Positions 15,982 through 24,342 of a DNA stretch of 64,000 nucleotides are shown here, piece after piece (the stretch's first letter is position 1; each line of letters begins with the position of its first letter). The translations under genes were made by a program, and so were the position numbers. This stretch comes from Halobacillus sp. Nhm2S1. Lineage in GTDB: Bacteria; Bacillota; Bacilli; Bacillales; Halobacillaceae. The notes under the pieces are model-generated. The model made no database searches and was not told the DNA's origin. It saw nothing but the letters and a program-made list of their open reading frames with translations. Location of the stretch: assembly GCF_019599545.1 (NCBI RefSeq), contig NZ_JAIEZV010000002.1, positions 868,001 to 932,000 of the forward strand, in the 5' to 3' direction.

Positions 15982-16875
15982 TTAAACTTTTAAATACTTA
16001 CGAATCGATGTGAAACTTCCCCATAAGCCAATGATAATACCCATCAGTATTAGTAGTGCGGATACTTTAATCACAAACGGGTACACAGGCAGTAATTCAA
16101 TGGGCAATGTCGGGTATCTAGTAGTCACTTCTGTGTAAAGGTAATCATACCCAAACACAACAACCGCGATCGGTATAAGTGATCCAAAAACGCCGATCAT
16201 TAATCCTTCAAACAGAAATGGCCAGCGGATAAACCAATTTGTCGCTCCGACCATTTTCATAATTTCGATTTCTTTCTTACGAGCAACGATTGTAATTCGA
16301 ATCGTATTTGCAATTAAAAACATGGCTGTGAAAAGCAGACCAGCAATGATCGCAAGCCCTACATTACGGGCCACATCCATGAAACTAAAAAGACGCTGAA
16401 CGGTTTCTTTGGCATATTCAACCTTGGCGACGCTATTAAAATCTTCAATCGTCTGCGCGACAGTGATCGTATCTTCAGGTTCCACTGTTTTGACGATGAA
16501 AACATCATTCAATGGGTTTTCATCCTTTAAGGATTCGAAAACTTCCCCATCATCGCCAAGACTATCAATCAGCTTGTCCAAACCTTCTTCTTTGGACTGA
16601 AACTCTACTGAAGAGACTGCTGATACTTCTTCAATTTTATCCTTTAAGGCTTCACGGCTCTCATCTTCTGCCGTTACATCTATAAAGACCCGAACTTCGA
16701 CATCTTCTTCAATCTGTGATGCAAAGTCATTTAAATTCAAAAGCAATGTGGCGAAAACTCCAACCAGCAACAAGGTTACAGTCACAGCTGAAATTGAAGC
16801 TATGGACATCCATCTATTTCTGGCTAAGCTTTTAACGCCCTCTTTTCCGTGACGACCAAATGTCTTAAATTTCAT
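15982..16875 (-). CDS. ftsX: Cell division protein FtsX
   Basis: 297-residue membrane protein: N-terminal span (SIASISAVTVTLLLVGVFAT), an extracellular domain rich in D/E (about 60-150), then three spans with the FtsX core NTIRITIVARKKEIEIMKMV and GATNWFIRWPFLFEGL, which is nearly the same as in B. subtilis FtsX. The start is ATG 16875 (GGGGTGA 8 nt upstream), which gives the usual family length; the upstream ATG at 16905 adds an atypical N-terminus. FtsX normally pairs with the ATPase FtsE, encoded just upstream and often overlapping. Here no ftsE is present upstream, only a 36-codon ORF that overlaps the ftsX start and about 330 bp of A/T-rich DNA. Confidence 0.92.
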   Translation of the reverse strand: MKFKTFGRHGKEGVKSLARNRWMSIASISAVTVTLLLVGVFATLLLNLNDFASQIEEDVEVRVFIDVTAEDESREALKDKIEEVSAVSSVEFQSKEEGLDKLIDSLGDDGEVFESLKDENPLNDVFIVKTVEPEDTITVAQTIEDFNSVAKVEYAKETVQRLFSFMDVARNVGLAIIAGLLFTAMFLIANTIRITIVARKKEIEIMKMVGATNWFIRWPFLFEGLMIGVFGSLIPIAVVVFGYDYLYTEVTTRYPTLPIELLPVYPFVIKVSALLILMGIIIGLWGSFTSIRKYLKV

Positions 16876-16975
16876 AATATTGGTCACCCCGTGTAATCCG
16901 TTCAATCTTTACGCTGTATAGAACGGTATCCCTCAGAACATAAGGTGCTGGACTGCGGTGATGCAGATCGAACAA
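16865..16975 (-). CDS. 36-codon ORF overlapping the ftsX start
   Basis: TTG 16975 to TAA 16865; the TAA lies inside ftsX codons 3-4. AGGAAG lies about 9 nt before the TTG. The product contains HHRSPAPYVLRDTVLYSVKI and ends DQYYEI. It does not resemble the FtsE C-terminus. The position (stop just past the next start) is typical of translational coupling, so it may be a leader peptide for ftsX. Chance cannot be excluded. Confidence 0.3.
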   Translation of the reverse strand: MFDLHHRSPAPYVLRDTVLYSVKIERITRGDQYYEI

Positions 16976-17302
16976 TTTATATCACTTCCTACTAAACTCT
17001 CATTTTGTGAATCTATGTTGTCTGTTGTATGTACTTTAAGTCGTCTGTTGCATTTTCCTACCTCATTATATCAAAGATATTCGCTAAATAAAGACAAATT
17101 ATTATTACATTTGTGTTTCAAAACATAACAAAACACACGTATGTTTGCCTTTTTTGTCGACAAAATACGAATATAAACAGGAAGCTAACTAGTATTAAAG
17201 GCTTAGGTTGATAGATTCAATATTGTCGTCCCAAACTAATCGATTTCAAGTGAATTGAACTTAATAAAAGTAGATATAGTTGGATATGAATATCAAAAAA
17301 AG
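16976..17302. promoter_or_regulatory. A/T-rich leader and promoter region of ftsX
   Basis: No gene of normal size. On the minus strand an extended -10 TGATATAAT (17073-17065) precedes the ftsX leader. Two 14-bp direct repeats (TATGTTGTCTGTTG at 17014 and TAAGTCGTCTGTTG at 17037, plus-strand spelling) lie in the leader, and a 5-codon ORF sits in the first one. The left part, 17110-17300, shows nothing definite. Confidence 0.45.
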
Positions 17303-17343
17303 ACAAAAAAAATGAAGACAACCCTTTTAGAATTGTCTTCATT
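17303..17343 (-). terminator. Terminator of the racemase/MurE-like operon
   Basis: AATGAAGACAA / TTGTCTTCATT, an 11-bp perfect stem, with eight T on the minus strand. Confidence 0.93.
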
Positions 17344-17346
17344 TGC

Positions 17347-17628
17347 TTAATTTTTCATCTTCTTTAAGGCTTCCAACTCACGTTTGAGTCGGGAATTTTC
17401 TTCACGGATGGAGTCCAGACTTTCAGGTTTTTTTCGAATTGGCGATAAATGGACTTCATACCATGATTTTTTTAAGGCATCGTTGACTTCACTCGTTCTT
17501 CTTATGATGGCTGCAGGATAATGGGACTTCAAGTGAGATACTTCTTTTTCAGAGAGCCTTAATTCCCTGAAGGAAACACCCTCTTTAAAGGACTCTGATA
17601 AAAACTGCTCAAACTCGCTTTTAGACAT
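17347..17628 (-). CDS. Unknown 93-residue protein with C-terminal coiled coil
   Basis: I do not recognise the family. The start is ATG 17628 (AGAAGGGG 8 nt upstream), not the more upstream in-frame ATG at 17667. It has an N-terminal acidic helix (MSKSEFEQFLSESFKEG), a middle part with a possible helix-turn-helix feel (LSEKEVSHLKSHYP), and a C-terminal heptad helix (about 70-93, SIREENSRLKRELEALKK) suited to dimerisation. It is the last gene of the operon with the racemase, MurE-like and ATP-grasp genes, 61 bp after the racemase stop and directly before the terminator. A regulatory or scaffold role in that pathway is conceivable; nothing proves it. Confidence 0.7.
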   Translation of the reverse strand: MSKSEFEQFLSESFKEGVSFRELRLSEKEVSHLKSHYPAAIIRRTSEVNDALKKSWYEVHLSPIRKKPESLDSIREENSRLKRELEALKKMKN

Positions 17629-17689
17629 GATATGCACCCCTTCTAAAGAATGGTTCTTGTTATACAAATATAAGAAGGGGCTAAGCTTT

Positions 17690-18400
17690 TCATGACTTTT
17701 GATAAACAGTTTCTTTTACAACGACGTTTGCAACGACTTCCATAGGGTCGATCAGAGGAACAGGAAGGTGATAAGGTTTCAACACGAGACCAATTTCCGT
17801 ACAGCCTGAAATAATCAACTCTGCCCCATTGTCCAACAATTCCTGTGAAGCATCTTTCAGTAGTTGGAGGGGTTCTCCATCCGTGTTCCCACTTTTAATT
17901 CCGTTATCCCCATAGATGGCTCGCATCACTTTTTCATTCTGAGTATAGGGTGTGGGAGCAATCACTTCTAAATGATCGAAATACTTCTGAAAAAGTCCGG
18001 TTTCCAAAGTACCGGTCGTGGCGAGCACCCCGATTTTTTGTACGGTTGGATAATGATCCTGGATGAACTTCTTCAGTTCCAAAAACGCATTCAGTAATGG
18101 GAAAGACACAGCCTTTTGGACTTCTTCAATGAAGTAATGGGCGGTCATACATGGAATACACGCCACATCCACGTCGAGCTTTTCTAAATTCTTTGCGGCA
18201 TGAATCATTTCAGGAACAGGGTTTTCCCCTTTTCCTGCAATAGCTTCTGTGCGGTCCGGGATTTTCGCATTGCTGTCTATGATCACTCGATAATGCTCTT
18301 GGTCCTTGCCTGCATCCGTAGCTCGTATAATCTTCATATAACATTCGGCGGTTGCCTCAGGTCCCATTCCCCCGAGTATGCCGATAATTTTATCATTCAC
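17690..18400 (-). CDS. Aspartate/glutamate racemase family protein
   Basis: 236-residue cofactor-independent amino-acid racemase. GILGGMGPEAT opens the Rossmann-like fold. The two catalytic cysteines are in ACIPCMTAHYF (near residue 83) and IISGCTEIGLVL (near 190). The usual motif around the first cysteine is CNTAH; here Asn is replaced by Met. A GTG start (18400) has AGGAGG 7 nt upstream. It sits between a MurE-like ligase and a small unknown gene in one operon. Aspartate racemase supplying D-Asp for a peptidoglycan cross-bridge is my preferred role; glutamate or broad-specificity racemisation (RacX-like) is the alternative. Confidence 0.82.
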   Translation of the reverse strand: MNDKIIGILGGMGPEATAECYMKIIRATDAGKDQEHYRVIIDSNAKIPDRTEAIAGKGENPVPEMIHAAKNLEKLDVDVACIPCMTAHYFIEEVQKAVSFPLLNAFLELKKFIQDHYPTVQKIGVLATTGTLETGLFQKYFDHLEVIAPTPYTQNEKVMRAIYGDNGIKSGNTDGEPLQLLKDASQELLDNGAELIISGCTEIGLVLKPYHLPVPLIDPMEVVANVVVKETVYQKS

Positions 18401-18446
18401 TGTTATGCCTCCTAACGAAAGACCGGGACCTTGCTGTACGATTTAG

Positions 18447-19994
18447 TCAGAGGATTCCTGCTACTCTGTTTTTCAATGGCTTGAACAATTTCTCTTCATC
18501 CATTTCCGGACGTGTCTTGCTTAACTGTTCCAGGGCGATTTTCGCTCCAGGGTCCATTCCCTGGCAACCTGCTAACAAGACCACATCGTCTTTTTCTGCT
18601 TCTGAGAGTGCATGGTGGATGGCATCATCCAACTCCTTATACAAGTCTACATGGATGCCTGCTTCCTCCATCATTTCCTGGAAGACACGCAGCTCTTCAT
18701 CTGTTACCCGGTCTTTTTCATCCACATGGGAATGGCTGACGGTTGCAATCACTTCTGTCAGTCCCAATTTAGGCGCCCATTCCACAATAGCTTTTGCATT
18801 TTCTCTGTTTACTGTGATTCCCCGGCTTCCGCGAATCGCATAAACAAGTTTAAGATTTGAATACTCCATTTGCTGCAATGTGCTCAAGGTTACGTTGATA
18901 TTTCCATAGTTGGCGAAGTGGTCGTCCAAAATTTTAATATCATCCTCAAACACCATCTCGAAACGTCGTTCAACCCCACCGAACCCTTTTAATCCGGCTT
19001 GGATCGTTGGAATCGGTACCTCATTCAACAACCCAGCAGCGATGGCTACCATGGAATTGTACACAGAGTGATACCCGGGTGTGGCAAGCTCTATAGGGAA
19101 CTCCTGTGTCTCATAGGTTGTCCCTTCTACGCTAAATGGCTTACGGATTTCGACCGTAAATTTAGCTCGCCCTGTTGAAAGATCTAAGTCTTTACATACT
19201 AGATCTCCATCTCCTGTTTCTACGCTGAATGTGAGTACATTGGCTTTCGTTTCATCGATCAAGGACGCGGAATAAGAATCGTCAAGGTTTAAAATGGCCC
19301 ATTTATCTTCACCCGCATTGCGAATCAGGCTTGCTTTACAATTAAAGTATTCTTCAAAAGAACCATGAAGATCGATATGCTCACGGCTGATATTATTTAA
19401 TGTAACGATATCAAAGTCCACACTCCCCACTCTGCTTAAATCAAGGGCAGAGGAGGAAACTTCCATCGTCACATGAGAAACATCCTGATCCCTCATTTGG
19501 GCAAAATAATGATGCAGGTCGAGCGACTCCGGTGTCGTAAGCTTTGTAGGCTCAGAGTAATCACCAAACTTGACCACGACCGTTCCAATCAAGCCTGTTT
19601 TAAGTCCATGCTCTTCAAGAATGGCATTCGTCATAAATGAAGTGGATGTTTTCCCGTTTGTCGCTGTAATTCCAATTGTTTTCATTTCATTCGAAGGGTG
19701 GTTATAAAAAGCATCACTGAGTGCTGCCAGGGCACGACGGCTGTCTTTTACTTTATACTGAGGAAGGTCTTCCCAATCAGGTTGATAATCCTCAACCACA
19801 ATAGCAGACGCTCCATTTTTCACGGCCTCCGCCACGTAACGGTGTCCATCTGTTTTGAAACCTTTAATACAGACAAATACGTCACCCTGTTCTACATTTC
19901 TTGAATTGTATGCGAGTCCTTGGACGTCCAGGTCTCTATCATTCCATGACTCAAGTACATCGATGAATGATAATAACTCGTTTAGCTTAGCCAT
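18447..19994 (-). CDS. MurE-like UDP-MurNAc-dipeptide:amino acid ligase, unusual specificity motif
   Basis: 515-residue Mur ligase. The N-terminal domain binds the UDP-MurNAc moiety (LAYNSRNVEQGDVFVCIKG). The ATP loop ITATNGKTSTSFM (about residue 111) and HYFAQM...EVSSSALDLSRV follow, then the C-terminal Rossmann-like domain. In MurE enzymes that add meso-DAP the C-domain carries DNPR, and in Lys enzymes DNPA or similar. Here the equivalent place reads VIATVSHSHVDEKDRVTDEE, so neither motif is there. This fits a different third residue such as L-Orn, but could also mean a Mur ligase outside peptidoglycan. The gene is second in an operon with an ATP-grasp ligase before it and a racemase after it. 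Confidence 0.82.
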   Translation of the reverse strand: MAKLNELLSFIDVLESWNDRDLDVQGLAYNSRNVEQGDVFVCIKGFKTDGHRYVAEAVKNGASAIVVEDYQPDWEDLPQYKVKDSRRALAALSDAFYNHPSNEMKTIGITATNGKTSTSFMTNAILEEHGLKTGLIGTVVVKFGDYSEPTKLTTPESLDLHHYFAQMRDQDVSHVTMEVSSSALDLSRVGSVDFDIVTLNNISREHIDLHGSFEEYFNCKASLIRNAGEDKWAILNLDDSYSASLIDETKANVLTFSVETGDGDLVCKDLDLSTGRAKFTVEIRKPFSVEGTTYETQEFPIELATPGYHSVYNSMVAIAAGLLNEVPIPTIQAGLKGFGGVERRFEMVFEDDIKILDDHFANYGNINVTLSTLQQMEYSNLKLVYAIRGSRGITVNRENAKAIVEWAPKLGLTEVIATVSHSHVDEKDRVTDEELRVFQEMMEEAGIHVDLYKELDDAIHHALSEAEKDDVVLLAGCQGMDPGAKIALEQLSKTRPEMDEEKLFKPLKNRVAGIL

Positions 19995-20129
19995 TCTTAT
20001 CTACCTTCCCTGCGTTGTTTTCGCCTGTTCTATTAAAGTACCTATGAGCTCCGTACATAACGTTCGATTATTGGTTAGCCTTTCCAACGGTCCGTCAGAT
20101 CTATTCTTCAGACTAATTCGGTTGGTTAT

Positions 20130-21320
20130 TTACTTGCTTTTCTTTGTGACTTTGTTTACCACCAGATTCGCCAACTTTTTCCCAAAGGAAAATGCTGGTT
20201 TTGGATCTTTCGGGTCCCAGATGGCGTGGGCTTTCGGCCTGAAATACGATTTCAACACTTTCTGAGGAGAGAGTTGTCCAGTCTTAATGTATTCTCTGAC
20301 GGCCAGAAGATCCTCATAGGCATACCAAAAGACAAGATTCTGGTCTTCTTCTATCGCTTTCGGCTCCACAGGTTCCCCAATCAAATCTTTATAAGTAATA
20401 TAGGGGATGTTTATGCCTGTCTTTTGTAATAGGTGGTTCAAGTTCGTAATACGTACATTGATTTCAATCAAATAATATTGTCCGGTTTCCGCGTCCTTTT
20501 TGAATTCAATTTCAGCGAAACCCTTATACCCGATTCCTTCTAAAAACTTCGCACCGAGTTCGTAAAGCTCCGGGACATATTTTTGCTGAGTGTAAACAGA
20601 TGCGCCGTAATTCACAGGGAATTGACGCAGTTTTTGGCAAGTCACCCAGTGCGTCACTTTAGAGTTTTGATCCAGATACGCATCGAATGTGTACATATGG
20701 TCATCAAAACCTGGAATAATTCGCTGGACGATGACTTCTACATTCGCTTGTTTCGCTTGTTCCAGTTTTTCTATTAATTCTTCTTTATTATGAACTTTGA
20801 AAAGCTTCCTTCTAAATTTAGAAACAAAAGCTGGTGAATCAACCGGCTTTACGAGACAAGGATAATGGATTTCGTCTTCCACTTTTTGTACAAGGTTCTC
20901 ATCATCCGCTTGAACCGTTTCCGGAACAGCTACTCCATGCTGGGAGGCCAGCGTGTGGAGGGTGCCTTTGTCCATTATCTTAGTATATAACCCTTGTTCA
21001 GTTTGAGGAATAAGGAAATATTCCCTTAATTCCGGCAGATACTCATCCACGAACTCCACATATGGATCGGCTGTCGGAATAAGTACAGGGGCATCGTCCT
21101 GTTTTTGGGCATAGTCAATCAAGAAAGTCTTCAAACCTTCTGGATCCTCCTTATAGTGAGGCCCGATCAATGCTTCTGAACAATATTTGGACTCTAGCCC
21201 GTAGGCACCTTCCCAGTCATAGTCCACTGCTGCAACATGAACATCATGAATACCCAGACATCTAATCGTACTCAGTCCAATATAATAGTTCGCTCCTAGA
21301 ACAACCGCTTTATTCGCCAT
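20130..21320 (-). CDS. ATP-grasp carboxylate-amine ligase (possible D-aspartate ligase)
   Basis: 396-residue ATP-grasp enzyme. N-terminal nucleotide-like fold (VVLGANYYIGLSTIRCLG); ATP-binding region with LVKPVDSPAFVSKFRRK and VIVQRIIPGFDD; metal-binding end GFAEIEFKKDAETG and LIEINVRITNLNHLL. The length and layout are those of the carbamoyl-phosphate-synthase-like ligases that include Asl of Enterococcus faecium, which attaches D-Asp to the side chain of Lys in the peptidoglycan precursor. It is first in the operon with a MurE-like ligase and an Asp/Glu racemase. AAGGGGA lies 6 nt before the ATG. The substrate is inferred from context; a teichuronopeptide-type or other peptide ligase is the alternative. 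Confidence 0.75.
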   Translation of the reverse strand: MANKAVVLGANYYIGLSTIRCLGIHDVHVAAVDYDWEGAYGLESKYCSEALIGPHYKEDPEGLKTFLIDYAQKQDDAPVLIPTADPYVEFVDEYLPELREYFLIPQTEQGLYTKIMDKGTLHTLASQHGVAVPETVQADDENLVQKVEDEIHYPCLVKPVDSPAFVSKFRRKLFKVHNKEELIEKLEQAKQANVEVIVQRIIPGFDDHMYTFDAYLDQNSKVTHWVTCQKLRQFPVNYGASVYTQQKYVPELYELGAKFLEGIGYKGFAEIEFKKDAETGQYYLIEINVRITNLNHLLQKTGINIPYITYKDLIGEPVEPKAIEEDQNLVFWYAYEDLLAVREYIKTGQLSPQKVLKSYFRPKAHAIWDPKDPKPAFSFGKKLANLVVNKVTKKSK

Positions 21321-21506
21321 GAGATATCCCCTTTTCCATCTGTTGAATTGTACTTGAAAATATATAAAGAACTCGTATTTATTTTGGTTGTTTTCTTTCT
21401 TTATGTAAACATATCTATTTTACCACAAACAGGTACCTAACAAAACGTAAACCCCTCTGCCAAAGACAACCATAGTCCCAGTCCCCTCTTCGTTATTAAA
21501 GTAAAT

Positions 21507-21972
21507 GGCAGAATTGTGGAAGACTCATTTTCGAGATGTTTTTTGAGTGGATGGGGGCTGCGGGGTATAGCTCGCTTTCCGCGGGAGCGCGGTGAGCCTC
21601 CTCGCACTGCGTCATGTGGGATCTCACCATGAACTTTTTTCCCGCAGAAGTCTCGCCATTTCCCTGCGCCCATTGCCAAGTAAGATTCTAGAAATCACTT
21701 CTAAAAAATCAGCTTGTATGGTTTTAGAGGTGAATACTCATACAGGATTTCACGATCAGAATGCTTGCTTGATGAGTATATACTCCTGCGGCTCCCTTAA
21801 TATGAAAAACACAAGTGGGTTCGAGACACTTATTTAATAAAGGTGCGGAGGGAAATGGTGAGACCCCGGAAGGCGTAGACTGAGGAGCCTCACCGCACCA
21901 TGGAAAGCGAACCTTTTCACGGAGCCCCTAGAACCACACAATCGACTCGAAGCCGAGTCTTGCACAATCGGG
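21507..21972. repeat. Dispersed palindromic repeat, copy 2 (composite)
   Basis: Left end GGCAGAATTGTGGAAGACTC, then TTGAGTGGATGGGGGCTGCG; right end closes with GACTCGAAGCCGAGTCTTGC. A non-matching centre (about 21685-21840) includes a segment shared with copy 3 (ATTCTAGAAATCACTTCT followed by CAGCTTGTATGGTTTTAG). It occupies most of the gap between the ATP-grasp gene and the 54-aa gene. Confidence 0.8.
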
Positions 21973-22052
21973 AGTTTATCTGCAATAAGGTTAAATTCTG
22001 TCTAATTAAAAAAGTGGCACCTTTTATGCAGGACCACTTAATATAAAAGCAT

Positions 22053-22217
22053 TTATTTGAATGTATGGTTACTGAAATCGACTTCAGTTGGAACTTGATC
22101 TTGTTGAATGGTAGGGCTTTGGACTTTCTTAAAGCGACGAACAACTTTATCGATGGCATATAATACAAGAAACGTAAGCAAAACGGTTAAAGACAACACA
22201 TAAAGAGATGTAAGCAT
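22053..22217 (-). CDS. 54-residue single-span membrane protein, unknown
   Basis: ATG 22217 to TAA 22053. One N-terminal hydrophobic span (MLTSLYVLSLTVLLTFLVLY), a basic stop-transfer (KVVRRFKK) and a short polar tail (QDQVPTEVDFSNHTFK). A TTG two codons upstream has better spacing to AAAGGGGATC and may be the real start. It stands alone between repeat copy 2 and the RDD gene terminator. Function unknown. Confidence 0.6.
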   Translation of the reverse strand: MLTSLYVLSLTVLLTFLVLYAIDKVVRRFKKVQSPTIQQDQVPTEVDFSNHTFK

Positions 22218-22430
22218 AAGCAATGATCCCCTTTCTTCTTTATATTTTCAGGTAGGAACAAACATAACCCCCGCCATGGATAAGACCGTTTATTCGCCTG
22301 TTTTCGAATAAATCCTAGTATATAATACCAAATTCTATACTGAAGTAAATATATTTTCGCAAATTCTTTTATATCCGCTTGAATACTTATAAATTCAAAC
22401 GTATACATAAAGATCAACTTTCTTTCAGGC

Positions 22431-22467
22431 AAAAAAAACAGCCGCTTCCCCTCCTGGAAAGCCGGCC
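22431..22467 (-). terminator. Terminator of the RDD gene
   Basis: Minus strand GCCGGCTTTCC, aggagg loop, GGAAGCGGC (one bulge), then eight T. Confidence 0.82.
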
Positions 22468-22480
22468 TTTACTTTCTCCT

Positions 22481-23275
22481 TTATAACTGGAATTCCCACT
22501 CTTCTTTTATCTCTATATAAGCAGTATAAAGTCGAGTAGCTAACTCATCTTCACTCTTTGTTCCATCATCTAACCCGAGTTTGGGAAGAAGGATCTCAGC
22601 AACCTCCCTGGTCATGGTGTTTTTTTCAGCAGGTTTTAATGTCGGGTACCGATGAACATAGGTTTTCAACAAGGTCCAATCTTTTTTCGTAAGGTTTTGT
22701 TTTTCCCAGTCTCCAACGACTTGATGAGTCGATTTCAGACCCCGGTTTTCAATCTCTTTCTCCACGAGCGTCTGTTTCTTTTTCGAGCGTTGTTTTTTCC
22801 GTTCATGGATGACGATCGTTCCACCGACAAGATCGCCCAGTCTTTTATGTTGAGGATGGAAGAAAACCATCAACATCCCGATCAGATAATAAAAAGGAAG
22901 CATATCAATGATTCGTAATAAATTTCGAATCAATATGGATAGGGCGGTTGCTTTTCCCCCATCTTCTTTGACGACTCGGAGACCAAGCATCATTTTCCCA
23001 AGGGTTTTCCCCCCGCTGAACCATTCGAATAAGAAGAAATAACCCCACTGGATGCCGAATAAGACAAGGATAACAAAAGCGATCATCCACCCGCGCACTT
23101 CCAACATGAAGTCCAAATGGTTTTCTGTAAAAATGAGCAGTGCAATCATTCCGCTATATAATAAACCTAATAGAATGGAATCGACGATTTGAGCCGCCCC
23201 CCTGCTCCCTAAGCCTGCCAATTGAAAATTCAAGGTCACATGTTCCGGGGTTTTCACTTTCCACCTTTCCTCCAT
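22481..23275 (-). CDS. RDD-family membrane protein
   Basis: 264 residues. RDD domain (about 12-150) with LGSRGAAQIVDSILLGLL giving the first R/D pair and GKTLGKMMLGLRVVKEDGG and QHKRLGDLVGGTIVIHER at the end. It has about four spans, then a 100-residue cytoplasmic helical extension rich in K and E. RDD proteins are transport-related or of unknown function, and some are Na+/H+ antiporters. It is divergent from the SpoIIM-like gene by 92 bp. This RDD/SpoIIM pair next to MoxR and DUF58 genes recurs in many Gram-positives, so it probably works with them. Confidence 0.85.
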   Translation of the reverse strand: MEERWKVKTPEHVTLNFQLAGLGSRGAAQIVDSILLGLLYSGMIALLIFTENHLDFMLEVRGWMIAFVILVLFGIQWGYFFLFEWFSGGKTLGKMMLGLRVVKEDGGKATALSILIRNLLRIIDMLPFYYLIGMLMVFFHPQHKRLGDLVGGTIVIHERKKQRSKKKQTLVEKEIENRGLKSTHQVVGDWEKQNLTKKDWTLLKTYVHRYPTLKPAEKNTMTREVAEILLPKLGLDDGTKSEDELATRLYTAYIEIKEEWEFQL

Positions 23276-23367
23276 CTTCTTCCTCCTTCCTTATGGGTTC
23301 CCATATGTCTTTCGATTTTCTATAATAGAAAAAGAATGTAAAAAATTCCCGTATTGCAGGTGAAACC

Positions 23368-24342
23368 ATGAACTATCAATCTTTCGTAAAGCGCCACCGT
23401 GAAGAGTGGAAACGTTTAGAAGAACTGATTCAGTTGTTACATAAGAACAGTCGCCACTGGGCTCCGAAACATTTAGAAGAGTTTCAGCGCCTGTACCAAA
23501 AAATCACCCAACACCTTGCTTACAGCCAAACATACTTTTCAGAAGAAGAAACGACCGTTTACTTGAACGACCTCGTGACAAAAGCGCATAACATGCTTTA
23601 CCAGGAAAGCACATCCAATTGGAAACAATTGAAACAAATGTTTGGAAGTTCATTCATCACACTCATCGGTGAACAATGGAAGTTCGTTGTCATCAGCATG
23701 CTATTGTTCTTTTTAGGAGGGCTGGCTGCTTTTCTTGCTGTCTACCAGGATCCGATGAGCCTTTACACGATTCTGCCTGATTCCATCGCACAAGCTGTGG
23801 ATCCGAGCCGCCTCGGCAGCCAGGACGGTGGAATGAATTCTCCTATCATGTCAGCAGAAATCATGACTAATAATATTCAAGTAGCTTTTCTTGCTTTTGC
23901 CGGAGGGGTGACCTTCGGTTTACTGACTGTTTATCTACTCATCTACAACGGAATTATTGTCGGTGCCTTAGCCGCTTTGTTCATGGTTCATGGAAAAGCC
24001 TATGACTTCTGGGCCTACATCGTCCCACATGGAATTATTGAACTGACGGCCATTTTCATTGCGGGCGGTGCAGGACTTTTAATGGGTTATAAACTTTGGG
24101 TTCCGGGCAAACGAACACGTAGTTATCAATTAAAAACCTATGCCTATCGGTCTGTCCTGCTGTTAATTGGAACCATTCCACTCTTTATCATCGCAGGGAT
24201 TGTAGAAGGTTACATCACCCCTTCCAACTTGTCCCTTGAAGCGAAATATGCCTTTGCATTCATTACTGTCCTCGGGCTTTTAGCATACGTAATCATTGGG
24301 AAAATCAATGCCAGCAAAACTAGAGAAGTCCACGGTTCATGA
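23368..24342 (+). CDS. SpoIIM-like (DUF95) membrane protein
   Basis: 324-residue protein: charged helical N-terminal domain (about 1-95), then five or six membrane spans with the DUF95 core AFLAFAGGVTFGLLTVYLLIYNG and PHGIIELTAIFIAGGAGLLMG. SpoIIM itself is about 200-residue and acts in engulfment during sporulation. This longer form, with a soluble N-terminal domain and beside RDD/MoxR genes, belongs to the non-sporulation branch, as far as layout can tell. It is the only plus-strand gene of the cluster; its 3' end overlaps the DUF58 gene by 23 bp tail to tail. Confidence 0.85.
   Translation: MNYQSFVKRHREEWKRLEELIQLLHKNSRHWAPKHLEEFQRLYQKITQHLAYSQTYFSEEETTVYLNDLVTKAHNMLYQESTSNWKQLKQMFGSSFITLIGEQWKFVVISMLLFFLGGLAAFLAVYQDPMSLYTILPDSIAQAVDPSRLGSQDGGMNSPIMSAEIMTNNIQVAFLAFAGGVTFGLLTVYLLIYNGIIVGALAALFMVHGKAYDFWAYIVPHGIIELTAIFIAGGAGLLMGYKLWVPGKRTRSYQLKTYAYRSVLLLIGTIPLFIIAGIVEGYITPSNLSLEAKYAFAFITVLGLLAYVIIGKINASKTREVHGS

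Noticed and set aside
16865-16975. 36-codon ORF as the C-terminal remnant of ftsE
   Set aside because: It shows none of the FtsE C-terminal pattern (LSGGEQQRV, DEPTGNLD or the terminal helix), so it is listed only as a possible leader ORF.
21507-21972. Repeat copy 2 as a broken insertion sequence
   Set aside because: No transposase remnant in any frame; its ends match the non-coding repeat family.
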